Assembly (NCBI GenBank): GCA_964483175.1 | Contig: CAZAAT010000029.1 | Coordinates: 1 to 27,841 of the forward strand | Source of the DNA: JAAYHC01 sp964483175 | GTDB taxonomy: Bacteria; Bacillota; UBA5301 | Direction: 5' to 3' | DNA: 27,841 bases | Shown here: piece after piece, positions 14,605 to 22,259 of the stretch | How the letters are laid out: each line of letters begins with the position of its first letter | Position numbering within the stretch: the stretch's first letter is position 1 | Notes under the pieces: generated by a model | The model's input: only the letters and a program-made list of their open reading frames with translations | Databases searched by the model: none | Told to the model about the DNA's origin: nothing | Translations under genes and position numbers: made by a program

Positions 14605-15246
14605 GTGGCCACGTTGCCGCCTGCTGCGCTTTTGCACCGGCGTAGTCCGCTCCATCTCGGCGCAGGCGATCCGTTAAAAGTATTAATTATCGCTATCCTT
14701 TCTCAGGCTACTTCCGACCATAACTGCCTACTCGCCTACAACTCCCTACAACAAACTTACTCGAGCTGGGAAATGCTAGCAATGGCCGATCAAGAGCAGT
14801 TAGCGGAGACGATTCGTGCCGGAGGCTTGGCCAATAATAAGGCCTCCCGCATTAAACAAGTACTAGCTGCGCTCATGGCCGAAAGAGGAGAATATTCGCT
14901 AGATTGGTTAGGTCAGCTAGAACAGTCAGAGGCGTATGCTTGGCTAACTACCCTGCCGGGGGTTGGCCTCAAGACCGCGGCCTGTGTCTGGGCATTTGGG
15001 TTTATCAAACCTGCTTTGCCTGTTGATACCCACGTTTTTCGCGTTCTTAGCCGGTTAGCAATAGTGAATCAATCGCAACCGGAAAAGATGCAAGCTGAGG
15101 TGGAAACCCACGCTCCGCTGGAGATCCAACGTGATCTGCATGTATTGTTAATTCATTTTGGCCGTACGGTCTGTCGGCCGCGGAATCCATTCTGCTCAGA
15201 GTGTCCATTTGTTGGCGAATGCCCTTTCTTTGCGAAATCTTCATAA
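14605..15246 (+). CDS. Endonuclease III-like DNA glycosylase with [4Fe-4S] cluster
   Basis: A base-excision repair enzyme of the HhH-GPD family, at least 213 residues. It shows the helix-hairpin-helix LPGVGLKTA with the catalytic Lys, the catalytic Asp in PVDTHVFRVLSRL, and a C-terminal cluster loop with the canonical spacing Cys-X6-Cys-X2-Cys-X5-Cys. It should remove oxidised pyrimidines or act on related damage. The N terminus is uncertain: GTG at 14605 has no good ribosome site, and the frame is open back to 14554 with plausible protein (ALRQRLQNLYEQLVATLPP) but no ATG, GTG or TTG. A rare ATT at 14557 with an AGATGAG nearby is possible. The 121 bp before 14605 hold no other feature. Confidence 0.85.
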   Translation: MATLPPAALLHRRSPLHLGAGDPLKVLIIAILSQATSDHNCLLAYNSLQQTYSSWEMLAMADQEQLAETIRAGGLANNKASRIKQVLAALMAERGEYSLDWLGQLEQSEAYAWLTTLPGVGLKTAACVWAFGFIKPALPVDTHVFRVLSRLAIVNQSQPEKMQAEVETHAPLEIQRDLHVLLIHFGRTVCRPRNPFCSECPFVGECPFFAKSS

Positions 15247-15260
15247 TCTTACCCTATACT
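15228..15260 (+). promoter_or_regulatory. Promoter and paired operator boxes of the response-regulator gene
   Basis: CTTTGCGA (15228-15235) and CTTCATAA (15239-15246) start 11 bp apart, then 8 bp, then a -10 box TATACT (15255-15260). The same layout occurs at 17407-17439. No good -35 hexamer is seen, as expected for an activated promoter. It overlaps the end of the glycosylase gene. Confidence 0.6.
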
Positions 15261-15279
15261 TGCTCGGAGGGAGGAACAG

Positions 15280-15978
15280 ATGGGCTGCAAGATACTGGTA
15301 ATTGATGACGAGCCGAAGATCAGAGAAGTCGTCAAGGCTTATTTGGTTAAGGAGGGGTTTACGGTGATTACTACGGACAACGGTCTTGAAGCCATTCGCT
15401 TAACAATCACCGAAGACCCCGACCTGATCATTCTCGATCTAATGCTTCCGGGTCTTTCCGGTGAAGAAGTCTGCCAACAGATCAGAGAGTTTAGCCAGGT
15501 ACCGCTGATTATGCTTACGGCTAAGTCTGCTGAGGGTGATCGGATTAGCGGGCTAAACCTGGGAGCGGATGATTATGTGAGTAAGCCTTTCAGTCCACGG
15601 GAGTTGGTGGCTAGAGTAAGGGCAGTACTGCGCAGGACTGCGAGTGTCAATTGCACCTCCGCCATCTTACGTTTTAATCAATCTGACTTAGTTATCGATC
15701 TAAAGGGGCATGAAGTTCTTAAGGCCAACCAAGCGATTAATTTGACTCCGACCGAATTTAAACTGCTGGTTTTACTGGCGCAATCTCCCGGACAGGTCTT
15801 CCCGCGTCCTCTTTTGACCGAGCGGTTACAGGGCTTTGACTATGAGGGATATGACCGGACAATTGATGTGCATATTAAAAACCTCCGCAAAAAGATCGAA
15901 ACTGATAGTCAAAATCCTCAGTATATCCTGACCGTTTATGGGGTTGGGTATAAGTTTGGGGTTGAACCTGATGCTTAG
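15280..15978 (+). CDS. OmpR/PhoB family response regulator
   Basis: A 232-residue two-component regulator. The receiver domain (1-120) has acidic Asp9-Asp10, phosphoacceptor Asp53 (LIILDLMLPG), Thr80 and Lys102 (SKPF). The C-terminal winged helix (about 128-228) has LTPTEFKLLVLLAQSPGQVF and YDRTIDVHIKNLRKKIE, with the GVGYKF wing. GGAGGGAGG precedes the ATG at 15280. The sensor kinase gene overlaps its 3' end by 8 bp. The promoter has paired boxes shared with the DUF2680 gene, which suggests autoregulation through this protein. Confidence 0.93.
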   Translation: MGCKILVIDDEPKIREVVKAYLVKEGFTVITTDNGLEAIRLTITEDPDLIILDLMLPGLSGEEVCQQIREFSQVPLIMLTAKSAEGDRISGLNLGADDYVSKPFSPRELVARVRAVLRRTASVNCTSAILRFNQSDLVIDLKGHEVLKANQAINLTPTEFKLLVLLAQSPGQVFPRPLLTERLQGFDYEGYDRTIDVHIKNLRKKIETDSQNPQYILTVYGVGYKFGVEPDA

Positions 15979-17392
15979 TAGATACCGGCTAGGATTACGG
16001 CTGAAAGTGCTGCTAGTAGTACTGGGCACTGCGCTGTTGACATCGGGGCTCTTCGCCTTCTGGATCAATACGATTCTCAGTCAACGCTTTACTTCGTACC
16101 TCGACCAAACTATTGAACAGCAAAACCTCAGGATTATCGAGGTAATCCAAGAGTTATATTCTGTCTATGCTAACTGGCAACTGGTAGCTGAACGCTTTGA
16201 CACGGTGGCCCCAACAATTAATGCTGTGGTTAGGGTGAGAAACCTTAATAACCAGGTGGTCCTGGATACTACTACCGGACGAATGCATGCTTGGATGATG
16301 CGTCAAGGAAGCATGGGCCGTGGAATGATGCGCACTTGGCGAGAACGTTCGTTCTCCGAACTTGTTGAAGAAGGTAATCTTTTTACCTATCCGATTACAG
16401 TTCAGGGGCGTAAAATTGCTACCGCGGAGATTGCTGTGATCGGAGCAATTGGACGGTGGAGCCAAGAAGACCTCGAGTTTCGAGAGACGATTCAGGAAGC
16501 GGTATTGTATTCTTCGATAATTGCAGGTCTGTTGGCCCTTGTTTTAAGCCTCGCATTTGCCCGCAGGATCACCCAACCAATCACCGAAATCACCAAAATC
16601 GCCGAAAAACTGAAGAGTGGTAACTTTAAAGCTCGTGCCCGAGTCACGGGCGCTGATGAGCTGGCAACCTTGGCTAGCAGCATTAATGCAATGGCTGAAC
16701 GCCTAGAACAGACAGAAAGGCTCCGCAAAAAATTTACGGCTGATGTGGCTCACGAGTTACGCACCCCGGTTACCACAATCAAAAGTTATATTGAAGGTTT
16801 TCAAGATGACGTATTGCAGCCTACCCCTGAACGTTTTGCAGAGTTAGAGGAGGAGATTATCCGGCTGTCTGAGCTTATTTCGGACTTGCAGATGCTAACC
16901 GCGGTTGATAGCGAACAACCGGTGATCAATCCAACTGCTTTCGATTTGGCGATTGAAATTAGAAATCTGGTAGCCCGGATGACTCCTTTATTTGCCGAAA
17001 AAGGTGTCCAATTAACTGTTGAGGGCGCCTCTTCCGGCTGGGTATTCGGAGACAGGAAACTTCTTCTGCGGGCCGTAGCCAACCTGGTCGGCAATGCGCT
17101 GAAGTATACGGAGCCTGGAGGTAAGGTAGAGGTGCTTGTGCAGGCAACCAGCGATGAGCTGATTATTTCTGTTTCAGACAGCGGGCATGGCATTTCAGAG
17201 GCTGATTTGCCGTATATTTTTGACCGTTTTTACCGAGCAGACCCATCGAGAGCGCGTAGTACCGGTGGCAGCGGAATCGGTTTAGCTCTGGTTAAAGAAG
17301 TTGCCGAGGCGCACCAGGGCAGAATTAGTGTCGAAAGCACTGTTAATCAGGGCAGTACTTTTAGGCTTGCCTTGCCCCGCTATTTTTCATAG
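15971..17392 (+). CDS. Membrane sensor histidine kinase with Met-rich sensor loop
   Basis: A 473-residue kinase. TM1 is at about residues 12-32 and TM2 at about 178-198, enclosing an extracellular domain of about 145 residues. HAMP follows (199-250), then HisKA with His261 in FTADVAHELRTP, then the HATPase domain with N-box NLVGNALKYT, G1 DSGHGI, F-box IFDRFYR and G2 GGSGIGLALV. The sensor domain contains a short Met-rich patch at residues 105-120 (Met at 105, 109, 110, 115, 119, 120 and His106), which may bind a soft metal or sense oxidation; that is inference. The ATG at 15971 overlaps the regulator's stop. Confidence 0.92.
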   Translation: MLSRYRLGLRLKVLLVVLGTALLTSGLFAFWINTILSQRFTSYLDQTIEQQNLRIIEVIQELYSVYANWQLVAERFDTVAPTINAVVRVRNLNNQVVLDTTTGRMHAWMMRQGSMGRGMMRTWRERSFSELVEEGNLFTYPITVQGRKIATAEIAVIGAIGRWSQEDLEFRETIQEAVLYSSIIAGLLALVLSLAFARRITQPITEITKIAEKLKSGNFKARARVTGADELATLASSINAMAERLEQTERLRKKFTADVAHELRTPVTTIKSYIEGFQDDVLQPTPERFAELEEEIIRLSELISDLQMLTAVDSEQPVINPTAFDLAIEIRNLVARMTPLFAEKGVQLTVEGASSGWVFGDRKLLLRAVANLVGNALKYTEPGGKVEVLVQATSDELIISVSDSGHGISEADLPYIFDRFYRADPSRARSTGGSGIGLALVKEVAEAHQGRISVESTVNQGSTFRLALPRYFS

Positions 17393-17406
17393 GTTTTTCA
17401 CCAGAA

Positions 17407-17439
17407 CTTCATTAGCTCTTCATAACCTCAGACTATACT
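17407..17439 (+). promoter_or_regulatory. Promoter and paired operator boxes of the DUF2680 gene
   Basis: CTTCATTA (17407-17414) and CTTCATAA (17418-17425) start 11 bp apart, then 8 bp, then TATACT (17434-17439). The layout matches that at 15228-15260 base for base in CTTCATAA, spacing and -10 box. Direct repeats one helical turn apart are typical of OmpR-family sites. Confidence 0.65.
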
Positions 17440-17474
17440 AAAGTCACAATAATGATCAGGGAGGTTTAGTGAAG

Positions 17475-17870
17475 ATGAAAAAAACAATGATTCTAGTTTT
17501 AGGTGTGGTCTTGGGTCTAGTCGGTGTCTTACCGGTCTGGGCATCAGACAATGGCTCGGCTGCGATTACCGAGGCATATATCCAGAGACTAGAAGCCCAG
17601 AAGAAATACTTCGACTCGTTAGCCGAAGCAGGCAAACTCACGCCGGAACAGGCTGATCGGGCAAAGCAGCACCTGGATATCCGGATTGAGTATCTGAAAT
17701 CGGACGATTTTGACCCGTCAGCCGCTTATCACGGGGGATTGCGGGGTGTCCGGCGAGGTGACCGCCACTTCGGTGCGCCGATGGGCCGCATTGGTGCCAG
17801 GATGATGGGCAACGGTTTCTGTGGTGTTTGCCCATACGGTTTCAATCAAGCTCCTTTTGGGGCGCAGTAA
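17475..17870 (+). CDS. Secreted DUF2680 protein with Cys/Met-containing tail
   Basis: A 131-residue exported protein. The signal peptide (MKKTMILVLGVVLGLVGVLP) is probably cleaved after VWA (residue 23). The DUF2680-like helical part follows: ITEAYIQRLEAQKKYFDSLAEAGKLTPEQAD, with the family's repeated 'AGKLT' turn. The tail is Gly/Arg/Met-rich and holds CGVC (Cys116, Cys119), several Met and His, so it could bind metal or form a disulphide. The ATG at 17475 lies about 10 bp behind AGGGAGG; a GTG at 17469 is too near to it. It has its own promoter, matching that of the upstream two-component system, so it is probably a target, with a role resembling envelope-stress proteins. The function is unknown. 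Confidence 0.8.
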   Translation: MKKTMILVLGVVLGLVGVLPVWASDNGSAAITEAYIQRLEAQKKYFDSLAEAGKLTPEQADRAKQHLDIRIEYLKSDDFDPSAAYHGGLRGVRRGDRHFGAPMGRIGARMMGNGFCGVCPYGFNQAPFGAQ

Positions 17871-17888
17871 TGTAAAGTTTAGGCCTTT

Positions 17889-17926
17889 AACCACCCATTG
17901 GGATCTCCAATGGGTGGTTTCTATTG
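17889..17926 (+). terminator. Rho-independent terminator after the DUF2680 gene
   Basis: A perfect 13-bp stem (AACCACCCATTGG at 17889-17901 with CCAATGGGTGGTT at 17907-17919), a 5-base loop, and the T-rich tail TTCTATT. Confidence 0.88.
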
Positions 17927-18002
17927 GGTAGAGGAAATTAAAGAGACCTGCCGAAACAGAATAAAGGTATGCTTCAGCTAATTCTGATGATAGAGGTAAG
18001 AT

Positions 18003-19634
18003 ATGGACTCGACATTGACGATGATCTTTAACTTAGTCGGCGGGCTTGGTATGTTCCTCTATGGCATGGGGATTATGGGGGACGGCCTGCAAAAGGCCGC
18101 CGGAGATCGAATGCGACGGCTCCTAGAAATTTTGACGACTACTCCGATCCGTGGGGTGCTAATCGGCGCGGTGGTTACCGCGATTATTCAAAGTAGTAGC
18201 GCTACGTCTGTGATGCTAGTCGGCTTTGTCAATGCTGGTTTGATGACCCTGCGCCAAGCATTTGGCGTCGTGATGGGGGCCAATATCGGTACAACGATAA
18301 CGGCTCAGTTAATCGCTTTTGACATCACCGCCCTGGCACTGCCGATGGTTGGTATTGGGTTCTTGATTAACCTGGTTGGCCGACGAAAGAGTCAGAAGTA
18401 CGCTGGTCTGGTTATCTTAGGCCTGGGGCTTTTATTTTTGGGCTTAGAAGCCATGAGTAATGCGATGAAGCCATTGCGCGACAATGAAGGGTTTGTCCAT
18501 TTGATGGCAACCTTCGGCCGGTATCCGTTCTTAGGTCTGTTGATCGGTGTTATGATGACGTGTATAATCCAGAGCAGCAGTGCTACCATCGCTATCTTAA
18601 TGGCAGTGGCCAGTCAAGGTTTGATCACCTTTGATGCCGCGTTACCAATTTTATTTGGCGACAACATCGGTACCTGTATTACCGCAGCTTTAGCTAGTAT
18701 CGGTACTAGTCGGGCGGCCAAGCGGACAGCCCTAGCTCACGGTTTCTTTAATACTTTTGGGGCAATCATTTTTATCATCTTCTTGCCGCAGTTTAAAGCT
18801 TTAGTTTTAGCCTTTTCCGGCAACGCCGATATCAATCGTTTGATTGCCAATGCCCATACTACTTTTAATCTCTTGAACACAGCGATCTGGCTCTTTTTAG
18901 TTGATGTGATGGTCAAGATCGTGATGATGATTTTACCCGGGGAGAAAGACGAAATCTCCGGGCCGCGTTTCTTGGATGGGCACCTGTTCAACACTCCTGC
19001 TGTGGCCCTGGGGCAAGTTACCAAAGAGCTGGTGCAGATGGGCAATTTAACCATCGAGATGATGGATCGGGCCCAAGCTGCTGTAGTACATAAAGACATG
19101 AAGTCAGCAGCACGAATCTTTGAGGTCGAGAAGGTGGTTAACCACTTTCAGAAAGAAATTACCCAATATCTTGCCGATCTCTCCCAAAAATCCTTGTCAG
19201 AGGAGCAATCTGATCGACTGATCAATTTGATGCACGTGGTCAATGACATTGAACGGGTAGGCGATCATCTGGAAAACATTGCTGAACTGGCTGAGTTTCG
19301 AGAGGATTCTCGGATTGAGTTCTCCGAACTTGCCTATAAGGAGCTTAGTGCGTTTTTTGCACAGGTCAAACAGACTTTTTCCGAGACACTCAGAGCACTC
19401 GAAACTGATGATTATACTTTAGCCCGTTCGGTCTTACGCCAGGAAAACGAGACAGATCAGATGGAGCGGGAACTGCGTAATAACCACATCTTCCGTCTAA
19501 ACGAGGGAGCGTGTATCCCCAAGGCAGGGATTATCTACCTTGATATACTCAGCAATCTTGAGCGAGTTTCCGATCATGCAGCCAATATTGCTCAGGCTGT
19601 TCTCGATCGTGAGGGCGAAATTGTCCTCATCTAA
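18003..19634 (+). CDS. Na+/phosphate symporter family protein with PhoU-like domain
   Basis: A 543-residue membrane protein of the PNaS (NptA) family. The membrane part (about 1-310) is an inverted duplication, with QSSSATSV at residues 63-70 and QSSSATIA at 190-197, the family's substrate-binding signatures, each followed by GANIGTT or GDNIGTC. The C-terminal cytoplasmic part (about 340-535) is PhoU-like, with the helices VVNDIERVGDHLENIAELAE and ILSNLERVSDHAANIAQAV carrying the conserved E/D-x-x-x-D metal-binding motifs. It should import phosphate, or act in phosphate regulation. GAGGT lies 7 bp before the ATG. It is followed at 21 bp by the TPR gene. Confidence 0.9.
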   Translation: MDSTLTMIFNLVGGLGMFLYGMGIMGDGLQKAAGDRMRRLLEILTTTPIRGVLIGAVVTAIIQSSSATSVMLVGFVNAGLMTLRQAFGVVMGANIGTTITAQLIAFDITALALPMVGIGFLINLVGRRKSQKYAGLVILGLGLLFLGLEAMSNAMKPLRDNEGFVHLMATFGRYPFLGLLIGVMMTCIIQSSSATIAILMAVASQGLITFDAALPILFGDNIGTCITAALASIGTSRAAKRTALAHGFFNTFGAIIFIIFLPQFKALVLAFSGNADINRLIANAHTTFNLLNTAIWLFLVDVMVKIVMMILPGEKDEISGPRFLDGHLFNTPAVALGQVTKELVQMGNLTIEMMDRAQAAVVHKDMKSAARIFEVEKVVNHFQKEITQYLADLSQKSLSEEQSDRLINLMHVVNDIERVGDHLENIAELAEFREDSRIEFSELAYKELSAFFAQVKQTFSETLRALETDDYTLARSVLRQENETDQMERELRNNHIFRLNEGACIPKAGIIYLDILSNLERVSDHAANIAQAVLDREGEIVLI

Positions 19635-19655
19635 ATTTAGAAAGGAGCTTTTTGG

Positions 19656-20186
19656 GTGGCGAAGAACCAATCTCAGAAAAGTAGAGCTCGTAAGATGCGC
19701 AACAACCAAATAATTATCATCATTGTTGCACTGGCTATGGTTATTAGTATGACCGCCGTCTTTTCTGGCCTCGGCGGAAAACCAACAGGCCCCACAGGCG
19801 GCGGTACGGTAACCGACCTTGTGAACTTGGGAAATCGGGCGTATGATGATGGCAATTTTGCGGATGCCATTATCTATTATGAGACAGCACTTGAGTCCAA
19901 TCCTAATTTAGTAGGTGTCTTGACTGACTTAGGCACCTCTTACTGGTATCTCCAGCCGCCGCTACCGACAAGGGCTATCGAGTATTACGATCGTGCGATC
20001 CAAATCGAGCCTACATTTATTAATGCCTATTTCAACAAGGGGATTGTTCTGTTATACGGTCTAAATAAACCGGCTGAGGCTATTGACTCTTGGCAAAAAG
20101 TCTTGGATTTGAATCCTCCTCAGGCCTATGCAGACCAGATTAATAACACCTTGATTCCCGAAGCTCAGGCGTGGCTTCAGGATTAG
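19656..20186 (+). CDS. Membrane-anchored TPR protein
   Basis: A 176-residue protein with a basic N-terminal stretch (MAKNQSQKSRARKMRNN), one membrane helix (about residues 18-38), a Gly/Pro/Thr linker, and about three tetratricopeptide repeats (LVNLGNRAYDDGNFADAIIYYETAL; AIEYYDRAIQIEP; EAIDSWQKVLDLNP). TPRs bind partner proteins, so it is probably a scaffold outside the membrane. The GTG at 19656 follows AAAGGAG by 8 bp. The close spacing suggests co-transcription with the symporter gene. The partner is unknown. Confidence 0.75.
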   Translation: MAKNQSQKSRARKMRNNQIIIIIVALAMVISMTAVFSGLGGKPTGPTGGGTVTDLVNLGNRAYDDGNFADAIIYYETALESNPNLVGVLTDLGTSYWYLQPPLPTRAIEYYDRAIQIEPTFINAYFNKGIVLLYGLNKPAEAIDSWQKVLDLNPPQAYADQINNTLIPEAQAWLQD

Positions 20187-20213
20187 TCGGGCAGTTCAAA
20201 CGGGGGAGTATTG

Positions 20214-20894
20214 ATGATCGGAACCATAATTAATGTGTGCTTAATTCTAGCCGGCAGTTTTGCCGGCCTTTTGCTTAGGGGTAAATTGCCTGATCGGTTT
20301 ATCGACCGGGTAATGGAAGCGGTTGCGTTAATAATTATTCTCTTGGGCTTGGGCATGGCGATGACTGAGTCCAATCTTCTGTTGGTTTTGACCAGCCTAG
20401 TTCTTGGGGGACTTATTGGCGAGTATCTGCAAATCGAGGAGCGTTTACAAAATTGGAGTCAGCGAGTTGAGCAGCGCTTTACTTCAGGTGGTACGGACGG
20501 TTTTTCACGGGGATTTGTTACCGCTAGTCTATTGTTTGCTGTAGGGCCGATGGCGATTATGGGAGCATTCGATGCTGGGTTGCGAGCCGATTACACAATT
20601 TTAATCAACAAAGGAATTATCGACGGGGTGACGTCAACGGTCTTAGCTGCCAGCTTGGGCTGGGGGGTAGCGTTCTCTGGTTTGACAATCCTGGTTTATC
20701 AGGGTGGACTGACTTTGCTAGCATTTTACCTCAAAAATTTGTTAAGTGATCCTGCGGTGGCTGCGATGACAGCTACCGGGGGATTAATGATCATCGGCCT
20801 GGGCTTGGGAATGTTGGAGATTAAACGCATTAAGATCGCCAACTTTCTTCCGGCGTTATTCATCGCTGTTTTTTTGGCGCTTTTTTGGGCTTGA
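20214..20894 (+). CDS. DUF554 family membrane protein
   Basis: A 226-residue integral membrane protein with about six to seven hydrophobic segments. It has the DUF554 features: GTIINVCLILAGSFAGLLLRGKLP at the start, LGGLIGEYLQIEERL, FVTASLLFAVGPMAIMGAFDAGL, and GIIDGVTSTVLAASLGWGV. It is related to YdfK of Bacillus and E. coli YqgA; a transport role is suspected but not shown. GGGGGAG lies 7 bp before the ATG at 20214. Last gene of the group before the hydrogenase. Confidence 0.8.
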   Translation: MIGTIINVCLILAGSFAGLLLRGKLPDRFIDRVMEAVALIIILLGLGMAMTESNLLLVLTSLVLGGLIGEYLQIEERLQNWSQRVEQRFTSGGTDGFSRGFVTASLLFAVGPMAIMGAFDAGLRADYTILINKGIIDGVTSTVLAASLGWGVAFSGLTILVYQGGLTLLAFYLKNLLSDPAVAAMTATGGLMIIGLGLGMLEIKRIKIANFLPALFIAVFLALFWA

Positions 20895-21149
20895 CCAGGA
20901 GTTTTGATTAGATGTCAAGCTAGAAAGTTGCCTGAATTTGGCAAAAGTGCAAGATATAACAATTGTCACGGCTGGAAAACAGGAAAAAAAGCAGGAAAAG
21001 TTGTTTTGTAGGTGAACTTATTGGAATAAGTGTAATTATGCCTGGGTGGGTTATGGCAATAAAAAAGGGGGGAATCAAGGCGTACAAGCAAGTTTGTAGC
21101 AATTCGAAGGCAGTAATGTAACCTTTAAAATGAAAGGAGTTGTCGATTA
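20895..21149. other. Intergenic region upstream of the hydrogenase operon
   Basis: This 255-bp gap must hold the hydrogenase promoter, but I see no clear -35/-10 pair, sigma-54 element or good Rex palindrome. There is a short dyad TTGCC-TGAATTT-GGCAA near 20929-20945 and an A-rich stretch. AAAGGAG at 21133-21139 is the ribosome site for the small subunit. Confidence 0.4.
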
Positions 21150-22235
21150 GTGAGTCGTGAATTTTTCCGCGAGGTAAGCCGTAGAGACTTCCTCAAAATC
21201 TGCGGCGGGGTAGCAGCGGCTCTTGGCCTCTCAGAAATGTCTGCTCAAGAAGTGGCTGAGGTATTGGCTGCTAGTGCAAAGAAACCACCAGTTGTTTGGC
21301 TTGAGTTCGGTTCATGTTCCGGTTGTAGTACATCTTTCTTAAATGCTGATGCGCCCAGTGCGGTTGATGTCTTACTAAATCATCTTTCTGTAAGGTATAT
21401 TGAAGTAATTATGGCAGCGCAAGGCGCTCAAACTGAAGAGGTATTACATGAGACAATCCAGCAGGAGGCCGGTAATTACATAGCTGTGATTGAAGGAGCC
21501 GTTCCGACCCTAGACGGTTATGGCATGATTGCTGATCGGAACTTCTATGATGTGCTGAAAGAGGTTGCTGCGAAAGCAAAAGCGGTTATCGCCCTTGGCT
21601 CCTGCGCTGCCTATGGTGGCATTCCCGCTGCCAAGCCAAATCCGGGCCAGGTTAAGCCGGTTAGCGAGATTATCGGAAAAGAAAAGGTTATCAACATTCC
21701 AGGTTGTGCTGCTAACCCCAGTTGGCTGGTTTCAACCGTTGTTCATGTATTGATGTTCGGTATGCCTGAGCTTGACAGCTTTGGTCGTCCGAAGTTTATC
21801 TATGGCCAGTGCATCCATGACAACTGTGAGCGTCGTGCCTCGTTTGACGAAGGTATGTTCGTAGACCAGTATGGGGATAAAGAGGTTGGCCGCGATTACT
21901 GTTTGGTTAAGGTAGGATGTAAAGGCCCGAACACTCACGCGAACTGCCCGCAGATCCGCTGGAATGGCGGCAAGGGCTGGTGTGTTGCTGTCGGTGCCGG
22001 TTGTATCGGTTGTGTTGAACCGAGCTTCCCGGATGCCTTCATGCCGTTCCATGATCGCTTGCCAGATCTTGCTCTACCAGGCTGGGCCGGCTTACGTGCC
22101 GATGCCGATTTAGTTGGTACCGTGCTCGGAGCAGCTACGGCTATAGGCATTGGAGTACATGCAGTGGGAGCTGCAGCCAAAGGCAAGCTGGGTAAGCGCG
22201 CGGCTCAAGATGAACAGGCAAAAACTGAGGCTTAA
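21150..22235 (+). CDS. NiFe hydrogenase small subunit (Tat-exported, group 1 type)
   Basis: A 361-residue iron-sulphur subunit. It has a Tat signal (SRRDFLK, residues 10-16, then a hydrophobic stretch), so the folded heterodimer is exported. Cys56 and Cys59 (CSGC) start the proximal cluster; GSCAAYGG and IPGCAANP carry its other ligands. IHDNCERR is the distal His/Cys site, and GCKGPNTHANCPQIRWNGG...WCVAVGAGCIGC is the medial and distal Cys region. CSGC lacks the extra Cys of oxygen-tolerant enzymes, so it should be a standard oxygen-sensitive type. A weakly hydrophobic stretch near the C terminus (TVLGAATAIGIGVHAVGAAA) could anchor it. The start is GTG at 21150 behind AAAGGAG. First gene of the operon. 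Confidence 0.93.
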   Translation: MSREFFREVSRRDFLKICGGVAAALGLSEMSAQEVAEVLAASAKKPPVVWLEFGSCSGCSTSFLNADAPSAVDVLLNHLSVRYIEVIMAAQGAQTEEVLHETIQQEAGNYIAVIEGAVPTLDGYGMIADRNFYDVLKEVAAKAKAVIALGSCAAYGGIPAAKPNPGQVKPVSEIIGKEKVINIPGCAANPSWLVSTVVHVLMFGMPELDSFGRPKFIYGQCIHDNCERRASFDEGMFVDQYGDKEVGRDYCLVKVGCKGPNTHANCPQIRWNGGKGWCVAVGAGCIGCVEPSFPDAFMPFHDRLPDLALPGWAGLRADADLVGTVLGAATAIGIGVHAVGAAAKGKLGKRAAQDEQAKTEA

Positions 22236-22259
22236 GGGCGAAAGGAGGAAGCAGACTAG

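Noticed and set aside
20895..21149. Rex or sigma-54 site before the hydrogenase operon
   Set aside because: ACAATTGT and GTTGTTTTGTAGGTGAAC looked suggestive, but no palindrome of the right spacing and no GG-N10-GC element were found.
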